Shown: piece after piece, positions 36,230 through 45,011 of the stretch
Layout: every line of letters starts with the position of its first letter
Numbering within the stretch: the first letter of the stretch is position 1
From: Frondihabitans sp. PAMC 28766
Lineage (GTDB): Bacteria > Actinomycetota > Actinomycetes > Actinomycetales > Microbacteriaceae
Direction: 5' to 3'
DNA: 64,000 nucleotides
NCBI RefSeq assembly: GCF_001577365.1
Contig: NZ_CP014513.1
Location: 434,001 to 498,000, forward strand
Notes under the pieces: model-generated
Databases searched by the model: none
What the model was told of the DNA's origin: nothing
What the model saw: the letters and a program-made list of their open reading frames with translations, nothing else
Program-made: the position numbers and the translations under genes

Positions 36230-36342
36230 CTCAAACTTTGACGTATAAATTAAAGCTTGACATTCATATACAGGATTGTCAGGATTCAGGTGAGCCACGG
36301 GCCAAGCGGGCAAGGGGCGCACTAGCGATCAGGAGGCCTTGG

Positions 36343-36678
36343 GTGCTGAAGAGCGAGTTGACAGTCTCGACCGACGCGGTCGAGTCGAGAGCGGCTGCCA
36401 TCGGCCAACGAGTCATGGAGTTCGAATCACGCGTCTCCGCTCTGAACTGCTTCGTGATGTCGATGGTCGGCTCGAGCTGGTCTGGCCCCGCGGCCGACGC
36501 TTTCGCCGCCGACTACGTCGAATGGTTCGACGGCGCCCGCGAGGTCTGCGCCTCCCTCGATCGGGTTTCTTCACTCCTTGCGAGCGCGAGCCAGACATAC
36601 GGGGCCACCGAGGCCGACGTCACTCATGCATCTCAGCAGGATCACGTGGCGGTCGACTTCATCATGGACGGAGAGTGA
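36343..36678 (+). CDS. WXG100-like protein (right copy)
   Basis: A 111-residue helical hairpin protein with the turn SSWSGPAADAF near residue 45; full-length paralogue of the protein at 33144. The GTG start is preceded by AGGAGG. The segment before it (36238-36330) is AT-rich with TTGACA at 36257 and probably holds the promoter. WXG100 proteins form dimers and travel through, or recruit partners to, type VII secretion systems. No secretion core gene lies in the window, so the machinery must be elsewhere if it exists. Confidence 0.85.
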   Translation: MLKSELTVSTDAVESRAAAIGQRVMEFESRVSALNCFVMSMVGSSWSGPAADAFAADYVEWFDGAREVCASLDRVSSLLASASQTYGATEADVTHASQQDHVAVDFIMDGE

Positions 36679-36680
36679 CC

Positions 36681-36968
36681 GTGGCTCACCACACGGTCGA
36701 GAGCGGGGCGATCACCGAGCTCGTCTCCGAGTTGCAGAAGGCCACGGAATACGTCGGCGAACTCATCACCAGCGCGCAGGCAGCAGCCGAGCACGTGTCG
36801 ACCCAGTGGTCGGGCGACGCCAACGCGCAGTTCCGAGAGCTTCACGCCGAGTGGACCCAGGGCGCCGCGACAATGGCAGACGGTGCGTCCCGGATCGCGG
36901 CTCGAGCATCGATTTGCGCGCAGAACTACGACGGGGTCGCCGACCACGTGAAGGGCCTGTGGGGCTGA
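36681..36968 (+). CDS. WXG100 family protein, second of pair
   Basis: A 95-residue protein of standard WXG100 length. The motif TQWSGDANAQF is near residue 43, between helices TELVSELQKATEYVGEL and the C-terminal helix ending QNYDGVADHVKGLWG. GTG start with GGAG upstream, two bases after the previous stop; its own stop overlaps the next start (TGATG). It probably pairs with the preceding protein as a heterodimer. Confidence 0.88.
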   Translation: MAHHTVESGAITELVSELQKATEYVGELITSAQAAAEHVSTQWSGDANAQFRELHAEWTQGAATMADGASRIAARASICAQNYDGVADHVKGLWG

Positions 36969-38470
36969 TGGCCTACTCCGTCCTCAGCCTCGATCCGAGC
37001 GGCTACGCCGACGCGGCCGGCACTGCCCGGCAGGCTCTCTCGGCCATCGAGTCGGCCGCCCATTCGGCCCTGAGGTCTCTGTCCGGCCTAGCCCACATGG
37101 CCGGTAACGACGAGGCCGGCGGCAAATTCGCTCACGTCTACGACTCCCACTCCAAGGTGGCCTTCAACGGCCTCGGCGATCTCTGCAGCGCCCTCGCGAT
37201 CACCTCGTCGGCGCTGGATGCATCTGCCGCGTCGCACGCTGCCGCGGAAGCGGCCAACACCGCCGGTTCCCCCGGTGCGGGAGCGGGCCTGACCGGCCCC
37301 TCGACGCCGCAGACCGTGACTCTTCCGCCCCCGGCCTCGGCTTACGGCGGCACGAACATCCTCCCCCAGGGCTGGACGGTCATCCAGAGCCTCGTCTCCG
37401 CCACCTGGCCCGACGCCGACACCGACAAGATGCATCGGGCCACCTCCGCGTGGAACGAGCTCGCCGACGACATCGATTCCGCCCGGAGTCGCCGCATCGC
37501 CTCCGTCCTGGATCCGCTCGAAGGCTTCCGGGCCCCCGACATCGCAGCCATCGATTCGAAAGTCACGCAGCTGATCGCCGCCGCGCAGGCACTCGCGAAC
37601 GCCTGCCGTGACATCGCAGAACTCTGCAACGACTACGCCGCCAGTGTGGTCGAGGCACACACCGAGGTGCTGCGCGAGCTCGTGCAGTTCGGGACCACGA
37701 CTGCAGCCGCCATGAGCATCGGCATCGTGCTCACCCCCGTCACAGCCGGCCTCAGCGACGCTCTCGCCGGAGGCGCTGCCGCAGCCGAGGCGGTCGCGAC
37801 GGCCGCAAAGATCAGCGAAACCCTCGCGGCCCTCGTGAGTCGCTCTCTCGCCATCACGAGCAGGGTGGTCGAGTTGTCCGAGCGCCCGCTGGCTTTAGGG
37901 ACCACCCCTGCAAAACTGGGCATTTTCGCCGCAAAATCAATTCACTCCGGCACCATCTGGGGGACGGCAGCCTCGGGTAGTGATTGGGTCGCCAACGGCG
38001 GCGACGCCGAAATCGGCCGGGACTTTGGAATGGCGTACGTCGGCGGAGCTATCGGGGGTGCAGTTGAAGACGTCGGCGAACTAGCCGCTGCTGGGGCTCG
38101 GAGGAGGATCGATCTACGCTCCAGAGGATCCAGAGAGACGCTCCCCGTCGAAGCGCAGCCTCGGGCGCACCAGCATGTCTCTGACAGGGAGACCGAACGT
38201 GGTGCAGCAACGACCGGTCCGCGTCACGCGAACTCGCCGCTTGCCTTAGTGGCGGGGCACGCGATCGATGCCGGAGCCAAGGGTCTCGGGGTGACGGCAG
38301 GCGGCATTGCCAACCAATACGTCTTCGAGGGCGGCACGATCCAGCCGGATAAAACGGTGCGTGACGCTGTCAAAGACCTCCTGAACCCTTCTGTCAGCCC
38401 GAGGCACGCGCCGAAACACCTTCTGCAATCCACACCCAAACCGCCGTTCATAGGTTCGGCTGCAGAATGA
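36968..38470 (+). CDS. CpnT-like WXG scaffold protein, possible toxin carrier
   Basis: A 500-residue protein. Residues 1-95 form an ESAT-6-like helical module (LDPSGYADAAGTARQALSAI). After a Pro/Thr linker, residues about 130-330 match the style of the CpnT-type N-terminal domain of type VII-linked toxins: PQGWTVIQSLVSATWPDADT, SAWNELADDI, then long helices and a Gly/Ala-rich hydrophobic part. Residues 330-500 are a variable-looking tail that ends in a cassette (GHAIDAGAKGLGVTAGGIAN, DKTVRDAVKDLLNPS). I see no catalytic toxin motif in that tail. The stop overlaps the start of the next gene (ATGA). Position and domain order suggest a secreted polymorphic effector. Confidence 0.7.
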   Translation: MAYSVLSLDPSGYADAAGTARQALSAIESAAHSALRSLSGLAHMAGNDEAGGKFAHVYDSHSKVAFNGLGDLCSALAITSSALDASAASHAAAEAANTAGSPGAGAGLTGPSTPQTVTLPPPASAYGGTNILPQGWTVIQSLVSATWPDADTDKMHRATSAWNELADDIDSARSRRIASVLDPLEGFRAPDIAAIDSKVTQLIAAAQALANACRDIAELCNDYAASVVEAHTEVLRELVQFGTTTAAAMSIGIVLTPVTAGLSDALAGGAAAAEAVATAAKISETLAALVSRSLAITSRVVELSERPLALGTTPAKLGIFAAKSIHSGTIWGTAASGSDWVANGGDAEIGRDFGMAYVGGAIGGAVEDVGELAAAGARRRIDLRSRGSRETLPVEAQPRAHQHVSDRETERGAATTGPRHANSPLALVAGHAIDAGAKGLGVTAGGIANQYVFEGGTIQPDKTVRDAVKDLLNPSVSPRHAPKHLLQSTPKPPFIGSAAE

Positions 38471-39381
38471 GCCCGGGTTCCGCCCCGCTTCCACGAAGAC
38501 GATCTCCGCGGTTCGATTACGCCCCGCTCACGCGACCGGTCGACCCTCGCGAAGTTCGAATATTTCGAGAAGAAGCAACGAAAGCCGGCATGAAACCAAC
38601 GGAATTCGACAACGGGGCACTCATGGCATCATCGATCGCCGGCGCGTTTCTCGCCCTCGTAATGCTGGCCGTCGGATGGAACGCGCATCTCCCTTTTCGT
38701 ATGCCGGGAGCGATCGTGCTCTATGCATACTTCGGGTTCTTCGGAGCGATGACGATCGCGTGCATCTCGATCGGGATTCCTGCCTCTGCATGGCTGCTCC
38801 ACGCACAGTGGCGGGATTGCTATCGCTTGACGAGATTTGCAACAACGAATCGAATGACCTATCTCCCGACCGAGGGAGGTCGAGACTTCAGCGGAGCCGT
38901 TTTCCATATGCAGGGCGCCGAGAATCCGCGGGCGAGCCGGGTTTTCCGATCCATGAACACTTCGGCCTTCGAAGTTGTAGGTCTCTACTCCTATTCACGA
39001 GATAAGTCTGAAATCCATTGGGGCTACATCGCGATCGATCTCGGACACGAACTCCCCCATCTCGTTCTCCGATCGCGGCGTCGCGCATGGGCCCACCGCC
39101 GTTTTCTTGCGGGCTACGCCACAAGCCGCCCTATCCAGCTTCCTGGTCGAGGTTCCTGCTGGTTTGATCTCTACAGCCCTTCCGGTGTCGCCATCGAGCC
39201 GGGTGTCGTCTTTGACGAAGTCCTTCTTGCACATCTTCGCGGGCTGGGACGAGGCATCGACGTGGAGACACTCGGAACGCGCCTCTTCATATACGCCTCG
39301 AGGCCTTTCAAAACGACTCAAACACGAGTCCTCCGCTCACTCTTTGAGATTGTTGAGCTAGTGCTCGACAAACGGACATGA
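38467..39381 (+). CDS. Two-TM paralogue 1, possible immunity protein
   Basis: A 304-residue protein with two adjacent transmembrane helices (about 55-75 and 83-108) and a cytoplasmic C-terminal domain of about 190 residues. Shared with the proteins at 39752 and 40740 are MTY, GAVFHMQGAE, FEVVG-Y-Y, HWGYIAIDLG, LPHLVLRSRRR and a C-terminal GRGIDVETLGTRLFIY then SLFEIVELVLDKR. No catalytic motif is apparent. The start overlaps the scaffold stop, so both are co-translated, the arrangement expected of an effector and its immunity protein. Codon use is visibly less GC-rich than the rest of the window, hinting at transfer. Confidence 0.7.
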   Translation: MSPGSAPLPRRRSPRFDYAPLTRPVDPREVRIFREEATKAGMKPTEFDNGALMASSIAGAFLALVMLAVGWNAHLPFRMPGAIVLYAYFGFFGAMTIACISIGIPASAWLLHAQWRDCYRLTRFATTNRMTYLPTEGGRDFSGAVFHMQGAENPRASRVFRSMNTSAFEVVGLYSYSRDKSEIHWGYIAIDLGHELPHLVLRSRRRAWAHRRFLAGYATSRPIQLPGRGSCWFDLYSPSGVAIEPGVVFDEVLLAHLRGLGRGIDVETLGTRLFIYASRPFKTTQTRVLRSLFEIVELVLDKRT

Positions 39382-39502
39382 CGCAGCCTTACCGGTCCGG
39401 GCGAATTTCCCTCCTCAGTCGGCTCAAGCAATCATCGACATCGGCCTCGACGAGCGGCGATAGACCAACTGTCTCTCTGGTCGCCACCCACTCCTGACGG
39501 CC

Positions 39503-39706
39503 ATGGGCCTGAGCAATGCGATTACAGAGACCTCGAAGGCTGCCGGCTCCTTTGCGGGAGCCCTGGCAAATCAATACATCTTCGACCACGGTGAGATCAA
39601 CCCACCTGATGCCGTTCGAGAGATCGCCGAGGACGCTGTCAAGCCCTCGACGCAACCGAAACGCGCGAGGCATGTCGCCGGCGCCGAAGCGATCTCGCTG
39701 CCGTAA
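39503..39706 (+). other. Orphan C-terminal cassette of the scaffold protein
   Basis: A 67-codon frame (MGLSNAITETSKAAGSFAG, ALANQYIFDHGE, AVREIAEDAVKPSTQPKRA) that aligns with residues about 423-490 of the protein at 36968 (AGGIANQYVFEGGTIQP, TVRDAVKDLLNPS). The similarity begins before the ATG, at SGRHPLL, and there is no ribosome binding site, so this looks like a displaced C-terminus, not an independent gene. A stop lies in frame 24 codons or so upstream of SGRH. It is followed 45 bases later by the second two-TM gene, repeating the order cassette then two-TM gene. Confidence 0.65.
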
Positions 39707-39751
39707 GCCCGCTCTTCAGCAAGCCGTTCCTAAAAGCGACATCGGAGACAA

Positions 39752-40630
39752 GTGGCTTCTTTCACATATGCACCTCTGACCGACCCGGTGGATCCGGCGG
39801 CTGTCGCGCGTCTCCGCGCGGAATCGCTTGAAGCCGAAGTGCAGCCGACAGAGTTCTGGTCAGGCGCGCAGTTGATCATTGCGATCGTGTCGATCCTGCT
39901 CGCCTGCGGCATGATGATGGTCGTCTGGGCTGCGCACCTCCCGTTCACGGGCGCCGGTGGGGTCGTCCAGATTGCGTTCTTCACTGGATTCGGCTCGATA
40001 GTCGTCTTCATGCTTCTGGCCGTCATCCCGGCGAGCATCGCAGGTATCTGCACGCAGTGGAGAACCTTCTGGCGCGCTCAGCGCTTCGCTACGGAAAACT
40101 CAATGACCTATATGGCATCCGAAGATGGCCGGGATCGCCAGGGCGCCCTATTCACGATGCACGGCTCGAAGCCTCCCCGCGCCGGGAACGTCTTCAGGTC
40201 GACGCAGTCGCCGGGTTTCGAAGTCGTCGGCCACTACCGCTACTCGCGAGAAAAGGAGGTCGCGCACTGGGGCTATGTCGCTATGGACTTGGGGCGCCCC
40301 CTGCCACACCTGATCCTCCGTGACGGACGTCGACGCCGAGTCCACCGTCATTTCCTCAGTGAATACAGCGACAGCTCTACTTTGCCCCTTCCGGGCGTCC
40401 AGTCACAGAGGTTCGTCCTGTACGGGGGTTCAGAGGCAGCCGCCGAGGCGAATTCCGTCTTCGATGACACGCTTTTGAGTCGACTCGCACGTCTTGGTCG
40501 AGGCATCGACGCCGAAACAATCGGCACGTACCTCTTCGTGTATTCGTCCCGGCCGTTCAACGTGCCTCGCCCGAAAGTCGTCCGATCGCTCTTTGAGACT
40601 GTCGACATCGTCCTCGAAAAACGCCAGTGA
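39752..40630 (+). CDS. Two-TM paralogue 2, possible immunity protein
   Basis: A 292-residue member of the same family as the gene at 38467, with helices at about 38-60 and 68-93 and the conserved tail GRGIDAETIGTYLFVYSSRP. GTG start preceded by CGGAGACAA, the same initiation context as the third copy. The decayed copy at 33876-34098 is most like this one. It follows the orphan cassette. Confidence 0.7.
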   Translation: MASFTYAPLTDPVDPAAVARLRAESLEAEVQPTEFWSGAQLIIAIVSILLACGMMMVVWAAHLPFTGAGGVVQIAFFTGFGSIVVFMLLAVIPASIAGICTQWRTFWRAQRFATENSMTYMASEDGRDRQGALFTMHGSKPPRAGNVFRSTQSPGFEVVGHYRYSREKEVAHWGYVAMDLGRPLPHLILRDGRRRRVHRHFLSEYSDSSTLPLPGVQSQRFVLYGGSEAAAEANSVFDDTLLSRLARLGRGIDAETIGTYLFVYSSRPFNVPRPKVVRSLFETVDIVLEKRQ

Positions 40631-40739
40631 ATCGATCGAGTCGAAGCTCCCCAAGCATGTCTCGACTGTGCGCGTTGTCCCCGACCTCAAGCCGCGCCCG
40701 TAAATCGTCCCCGCCCACTTTCACCACGTTCGGAGACTT

Positions 40740-41648
40740 GTGCCCCGCTTCATGTACGACGCGCTCACGGGCCCGGCTGAGCGCGGGGTCGTCGAGAAGC
40801 TTCGTGAAGAATCACGCTCGGAGTCAATCGAACCGACCGAGTTTTCGTACAACGCGCTGATCTTCGGAGAGATCTTCGGCATCCTCGTATTCGGTGGTAT
40901 GGCTGCAATCATCTGGAGTGGTCACCCATCGTTCGCGGGCCTTTTCGGTGTCGTGAAGGCGCTTTTCTTCATCATCACCATCGGCCTTGGTTTGTTCCTT
41001 CTGATCGTCGGCCTCCCGGTCACGATCTTCCACGTCCGCGTTCAGTGGGCCGAGTACTACCGAGCCCGAACATTCGCGTCAGCCAACGGCATGACCTATG
41101 TCGCAGCGGCAGACGCTTGGAACATGGATGGCGCGATCTTCCATATGCAGGGCGCGAAGAGGCGTCGATCGGGAGGTATTTTCCGTTCCGCCGATTGGCC
41201 CGGATTCGAGGTCGTGGGCCACTACCACTACAGGCGCGAAAATCGCGAAGTCCACTGGGGCTACATCGCCGTGGACATGAGACGCGCGCTCCCGCACCTC
41301 GTCCTCCGCTCCAAGAGACGCCGACTCGCCCACAGCCGGTTCATGAAGCGCTACGCGAAGAGCGCCGAAATCACGCTCGACGTCGACAAGGCTCGGCGGT
41401 TCACCCTGTACGGCGATCCGGACGCCTCTTCCGTTGCCCGCGCCCTGTTCTCTAACGACCTCGTCACGAAGTTGGCAGACCTCGGACCCGGCATCGATGC
41501 CGAGACGATTGGCACGTACCTCTTCGTGTATTCGTCTCGGCAGTTCAAGGTGCCGCGGGCGAAGGTCGTCCGATCTCTCTTCGAAGTCTTGCATGTCGCC
41601 CTCGATTACAGGAAGGAACCCGCCCCTCCGCCTAAACTGCACACATAA
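40740..41648 (+). CDS. Two-TM paralogue 3, possible immunity protein
   Basis: A 302-residue third copy, with helices at about 40-62 and 70-95 and the shared phrases GAIFHMQGAKR, HWGYIAVDMR, LPHLVLRSKRR and GPGIDAETIGTYLFVYSSRQ. GTG start in the context CGGAGACTTGTG, nearly identical to copy 2. No cassette precedes it; the 110 bases upstream show nothing clear. It is the last gene of the locus. Confidence 0.7.
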   Translation: MPRFMYDALTGPAERGVVEKLREESRSESIEPTEFSYNALIFGEIFGILVFGGMAAIIWSGHPSFAGLFGVVKALFFIITIGLGLFLLIVGLPVTIFHVRVQWAEYYRARTFASANGMTYVAAADAWNMDGAIFHMQGAKRRRSGGIFRSADWPGFEVVGHYHYRRENREVHWGYIAVDMRRALPHLVLRSKRRRLAHSRFMKRYAKSAEITLDVDKARRFTLYGDPDASSVARALFSNDLVTKLADLGPGIDAETIGTYLFVYSSRQFKVPRAKVVRSLFEVLHVALDYRKEPAPPPKLHT

Positions 41649-41668
41649 GTGCAACTTAGGCGTACACT
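41646..41668 (+). promoter_or_regulatory. TetR operator and leaderless promoter
   Basis: Perfect palindrome TAAGTGCAACTTA (41646-41658) followed by a TACACT -10 (41663-41668) six bases before the tetR ATG. A TetR dimer bound here would block the promoter, which indicates autoregulation. Confidence 0.75.
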
Positions 41669-41674
41669 CGAGCC

Positions 41675-42331
41675 ATGACCACCGAGCAGCCGGCCGCCCC
41701 GCGCACCCGCGGCCCGCGGCGTGACGCCGCCGAGAACCGCGAAGCGCTGATCCAGGCCGCGGCGAACCTGCTCAACCGAGACCCGAGCGCGTCGCTCGAG
41801 GCGATCGCCGCCGAGGCGGGCCTCTCGCGCCGGGCGATGTACGGGCACTTCTCGTCGCGCGACGACCTGTTGCGGGCGCTGGCCCTGCACGGGGCCGAAC
41901 GCATCAACGCGGCCATGCTGAGTGATTCTGGCAAGGCCGAGCCGCAGGATCCTGCCGCCCACCTCGCCCTCGTGGCCGCCCGCCTCTGGAGCGAGGTCGA
42001 CCACATCCGAACGATGGCCCTCATCACGGTGCGCGGCCCGCAGATGCAGCTGATCGGCGACGCGCTCGCCCCGCTGCGTCGCCGCGTGCGCGAGATCGTC
42101 GGCCGCGGTGTCGAAGCCGGAGACTTCCGCGACGACATCGACGTCGACCGCCTCGCTCGCCTCGTCGAGAGCGCCGCCATCTCGGTGCTCGACGAAGCCA
42201 CCCGCCACCCGGTGTCGACCGACGAGGGGCGGCGTCTCGTCGTGCTCTCCGTGCTGTCGATCGCCGGCTACTCGCACCGCGACGCCGCCACGATCCTGGC
42301 AGCGCTTCCCCCTCAGCAGGAGTCACGATGA
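41675..42331 (+). CDS. TetR family transcriptional regulator
   Basis: A 218-residue repressor. The N-terminal helix-turn-helix is SLEAIAAEAGLSRRAMYGHF (about 42-65), and the rest is an all-helical ligand domain. Leaderless start. The stop overlaps the next start (ATGA), so it is in an operon with the ABC-like and YhgE/Pip genes and probably controls them. Confidence 0.92.
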   Translation: MTTEQPAAPRTRGPRRDAAENREALIQAAANLLNRDPSASLEAIAAEAGLSRRAMYGHFSSRDDLLRALALHGAERINAAMLSDSGKAEPQDPAAHLALVAARLWSEVDHIRTMALITVRGPQMQLIGDALAPLRRRVREIVGRGVEAGDFRDDIDVDRLARLVESAAISVLDEATRHPVSTDEGRRLVVLSVLSIAGYSHRDAATILAALPPQQESR

Positions 42332-43002
42332 ACCTCACCCTCGACAACGTCGGCCTCGGCGAAGGCCCGGGTGCCCCGCTGCCCGCCACGAGCGCCACGG
42401 CCACCACCGACCGCCCCGGCATCGCCGCGATCGAGACCGAAGGCGCACCTGTCTACCTCTCGCTGATCGCCGGCGGCCGCATGGAGCCCGAGACCGGCCG
42501 AGTGCTGCTCGACGGCGTCGACGACGCGGCCCGGATCCGCGAGCGCTTCGCCCTGGTCGACACCCCCACCGTCGCCGAGCCGTTCGCTGACCTCACCGTC
42601 CGCACCATCGTGCAGGAGGATCTCGTGCTGGCCGGGCAGAAGGGCAACCGCGCGAACGTACGGCTCTTCCTCGACGCTATCGGGCTACTCGAGCACGAGG
42701 CGACCCCGTTGCGCACCTTGCCGACCGAGGCGCGCGTGCGGCTGCTGACCGAGCTCGCGATCCTGCGCCCCGGCGTCAAGGGCGTCGTCCTGACGAGCCC
42801 CGAGCGGCACGGCGGTGACACCGAAGCCTGGTGGCACGTCGTCACCGACCTGTCGGCGCGCGGCTACACCGTGCTCGTCGTGACGGGTGTCGCCGCCGCG
42901 CTCCATCTCCAGCAGTTCCTCCCGGTCGACGACGGCGTCGGCACCTCCCCCGAAACCCCTGCCGTCGCAGCACCCGAGACCACCGAAAGCTCCGCCAAGT
43001 GA
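42328..43002 (+). CDS. Degenerate ABC-ATPase-like protein
   Basis: A 224-residue protein that keeps the outline of an ABC ATPase (MNLTLDNVGLG at the start, ETGRVLLDGVDDAARIRERF after the first core, LPTEARVRLLTELAILRPGVK before the Walker B position) but lacks the active residues. The P-loop region reads AAIETEGAPVYLSLIAGG with no GKS/T, the LSGGQ signature is replaced by LPTEA, and Walker B is VVLTSPERHGG without the catalytic Asp-Glu. It should not hydrolyse ATP. Overlap with TetR and with the following YhgE/Pip gene implies a structural or regulatory role with that membrane protein. Confidence 0.75.
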   Translation: MNLTLDNVGLGEGPGAPLPATSATATTDRPGIAAIETEGAPVYLSLIAGGRMEPETGRVLLDGVDDAARIRERFALVDTPTVAEPFADLTVRTIVQEDLVLAGQKGNRANVRLFLDAIGLLEHEATPLRTLPTEARVRLLTELAILRPGVKGVVLTSPERHGGDTEAWWHVVTDLSARGYTVLVVTGVAAALHLQQFLPVDDGVGTSPETPAVAAPETTESSAK

Positions 43003-44989
43003 AAACCCTCGCCCTCCTCCGCACCGAGCTCAGGCGCCTCACCGCCACCCCGCTCGCCCGCCTCGCGTTCATCGCGCTGATGACGGTGCCGCTGCTCTAC
43101 GGCGGCATGTACCTCTGGGCCAACCAGAACCCCTACGCCAAGCTCGACCACATCCCCGCGGCGATCGTCAACACCGACGTCGGCGCGAAGGATGCCGACG
43201 GCAACGCGGTCGACTACGGCGACAAGGTCGAGAAGCAGCTCGTCGACGGCAAGAGCTTCGACTGGCACGTCGTCTCGGCCTCGCAGGCCTCGAAGGGCCT
43301 GAAAGACGAGACCTACAACTTCGTCTTCTCGATCCCGTCGTCGTTCTCGCGCGATCTCACCAGCGCGTCGTCGAGCGACCCGACCGGCGCCAAGATCCAC
43401 CTGACGACCAACGACACCACGAGCTATCTGTCGTCGACGATCGCCGGCCAGGCCGGCAACACGATCCGCGCCGCCGTCACGGCCGAGGTCGGCAAGACTG
43501 CGGCCAAGACGCTGCTCGTCGGGTTGAGCGACGTCCGCTCCAACCTGACGACCGCCTCTGACGGCTCGCAGCAGCTCGTCGACGGCTCGAAGCAACTCAA
43601 GTCGGGCCTCGACTCGGCCGCCTCCGGTGCCTCGACCCTCGCCTCCGGCGCCAGCCAGCTCTCCTCCGGGGCGGCGACGCTGAATTCAGGATTACAGACC
43701 CTCCAGACGCAGACATCTGCCCTGCCTTTGCAGACGGCCACGCTCGCCTCCGGTGCGAAGCAGGTCGCCGACGGCAACGCCGCCCTCAACGCGCAGGTGG
43801 CGAACGCTGCTCGCACGAGTGCCGCAACGGTTGCGAGCCTCCCCGCGGCGAAGGCTCAAGCCGCCGCCGCAGAGAAAGCCGCCCTCGAGAAGCTCTTCGC
43901 CCAGGCCGGAATCACCGATCCCAGCAACAGCAGGCCATCGCCCAGTTCGCGACCACGACCGGCGACGCCTCCTACGCCCAGCTGAGCTCGGCCGCGAACA
44001 CGGCGAACGACCAGCTGAAGACACTGAACGCCGCGACGCAGCAGCTGCAGACCGGCAGCGCCCAGGTCTCCTCCGGCGCCGCGCAGCTCAGTTCTGCCGC
44101 CCCTGCTCTGACCAACGGCATCGCCCGAGCCGCATCAGGATCCAGCACCCTGGCCTCGAAGACGGCCGAGGCCGCGACCGGCGCATCGTCCCTCTCGAGC
44201 GGCATCGGCAAGCTCGACAGCGGGGCCGCGTCTCTGGTCTCGGGCTCGACGAAGCTCACGAGCGGGTTGAACGACGGTGTGAAGCAGATCCCGGCGACCA
44301 CGGCCCAGACGCGAGACAAGCAGGCGACTGCCATCTCGGATCCTGTGTCCATCACAGACTCGTCGATCGCGAGCGCCGGCAACTACGGCGCAGGGTTGGC
44401 ACCGTTCTTCATCAGTCTGGCGGCGTGGATCGGCATGTACGCGCTCTTCTTGATCATCAAGCCGATCTCGAAGCGCGCTCTGACCGCGATCAAGGCTCCG
44501 GGGCGCATCACGCTCGGCGGGTGGCTCGCCCCGGCGGTGCTCGGGGTCGTGCAGATGCTCGCGCTCTTTGCGATCGTCAAGTTCGCGCTCGGCTTCGAGG
44601 TGCACAACTGGCCCGGCATGATCGGCCTCATGATCCTCGCGTCGGTCACGTTCGCGGCGATCATCGGCCTGCTGAACGTCATCCTGGGCAGTGTCGGGCA
44701 GTTCCTCGGCCTGGTGCTCATGCTGATCCAGCTGGTCACGGCCGGCGGCACCTTCCCGTGGCAGACCCTGCCCGCGCCGCTCGCAGCACTGCACTTCGCG
44801 CTGCCGATGAGCTATGCGGTCGACGGCATCCGGCAGCTGATGTACGGCGGCAACATGGCCGCCGCCGGGCAGGACGCCGGCGTGCTCGCACTCTGGCTGC
44901 TCGGCGCGCTGCTACTGACCTTCCTCGCCGCGAGCCGCATGACGCGCCACCGCACGATGCGCGACCTGCGCCCCTCGCTGATCGGCTGA
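42999..44989 (+). CDS. YhgE/Pip family membrane protein, frameshifted
   Basis: About 663 residues when repaired. N-terminal helix RLAFIALMTVPLLYGGMYLW, then a large extracellular part with YhgE/Pip repeats of the kind SGASTLASGASQLSSGAATL and SGSTKLTSGL, then five or six C-terminal helices of ABC-2 type (LAPFFISLAAWIGMYALFLI to LLLTFLAASRM). The frame starting at the GTG 42999 is lost near 43922: ITDPSNSRPS is seen where the next frame continues QQQAIAQFATTTG. Adding one base gives a length divisible by three. The family includes phage receptors and is linked to export or to surface polymer handling. Coupled to the ABC-like gene by GTGA. Confidence 0.85.
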
Positions 44990-45011
44990 CCGCGTCCCGC
45001 CGCAACACTCC

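Noticed and set aside
37940..38470. Recognisable nuclease, deaminase or NAD-glycohydrolase toxin domain in the scaffold tail
   Set aside because: I looked for HxH, HNH, GHH, CxE and TNT-like motifs and found none convincing.
36343..41648. Complete type VII secretion system
   Set aside because: No EccB, EccC, EccD or mycosin-like gene is present in the window; only substrates or partners are seen.
33144..41648. Prophage or transposon carrying the WXG loci
   Set aside because: No integrase, transposase, terminal repeats or attachment-site duplication was seen; the two copies are better explained by local duplication.
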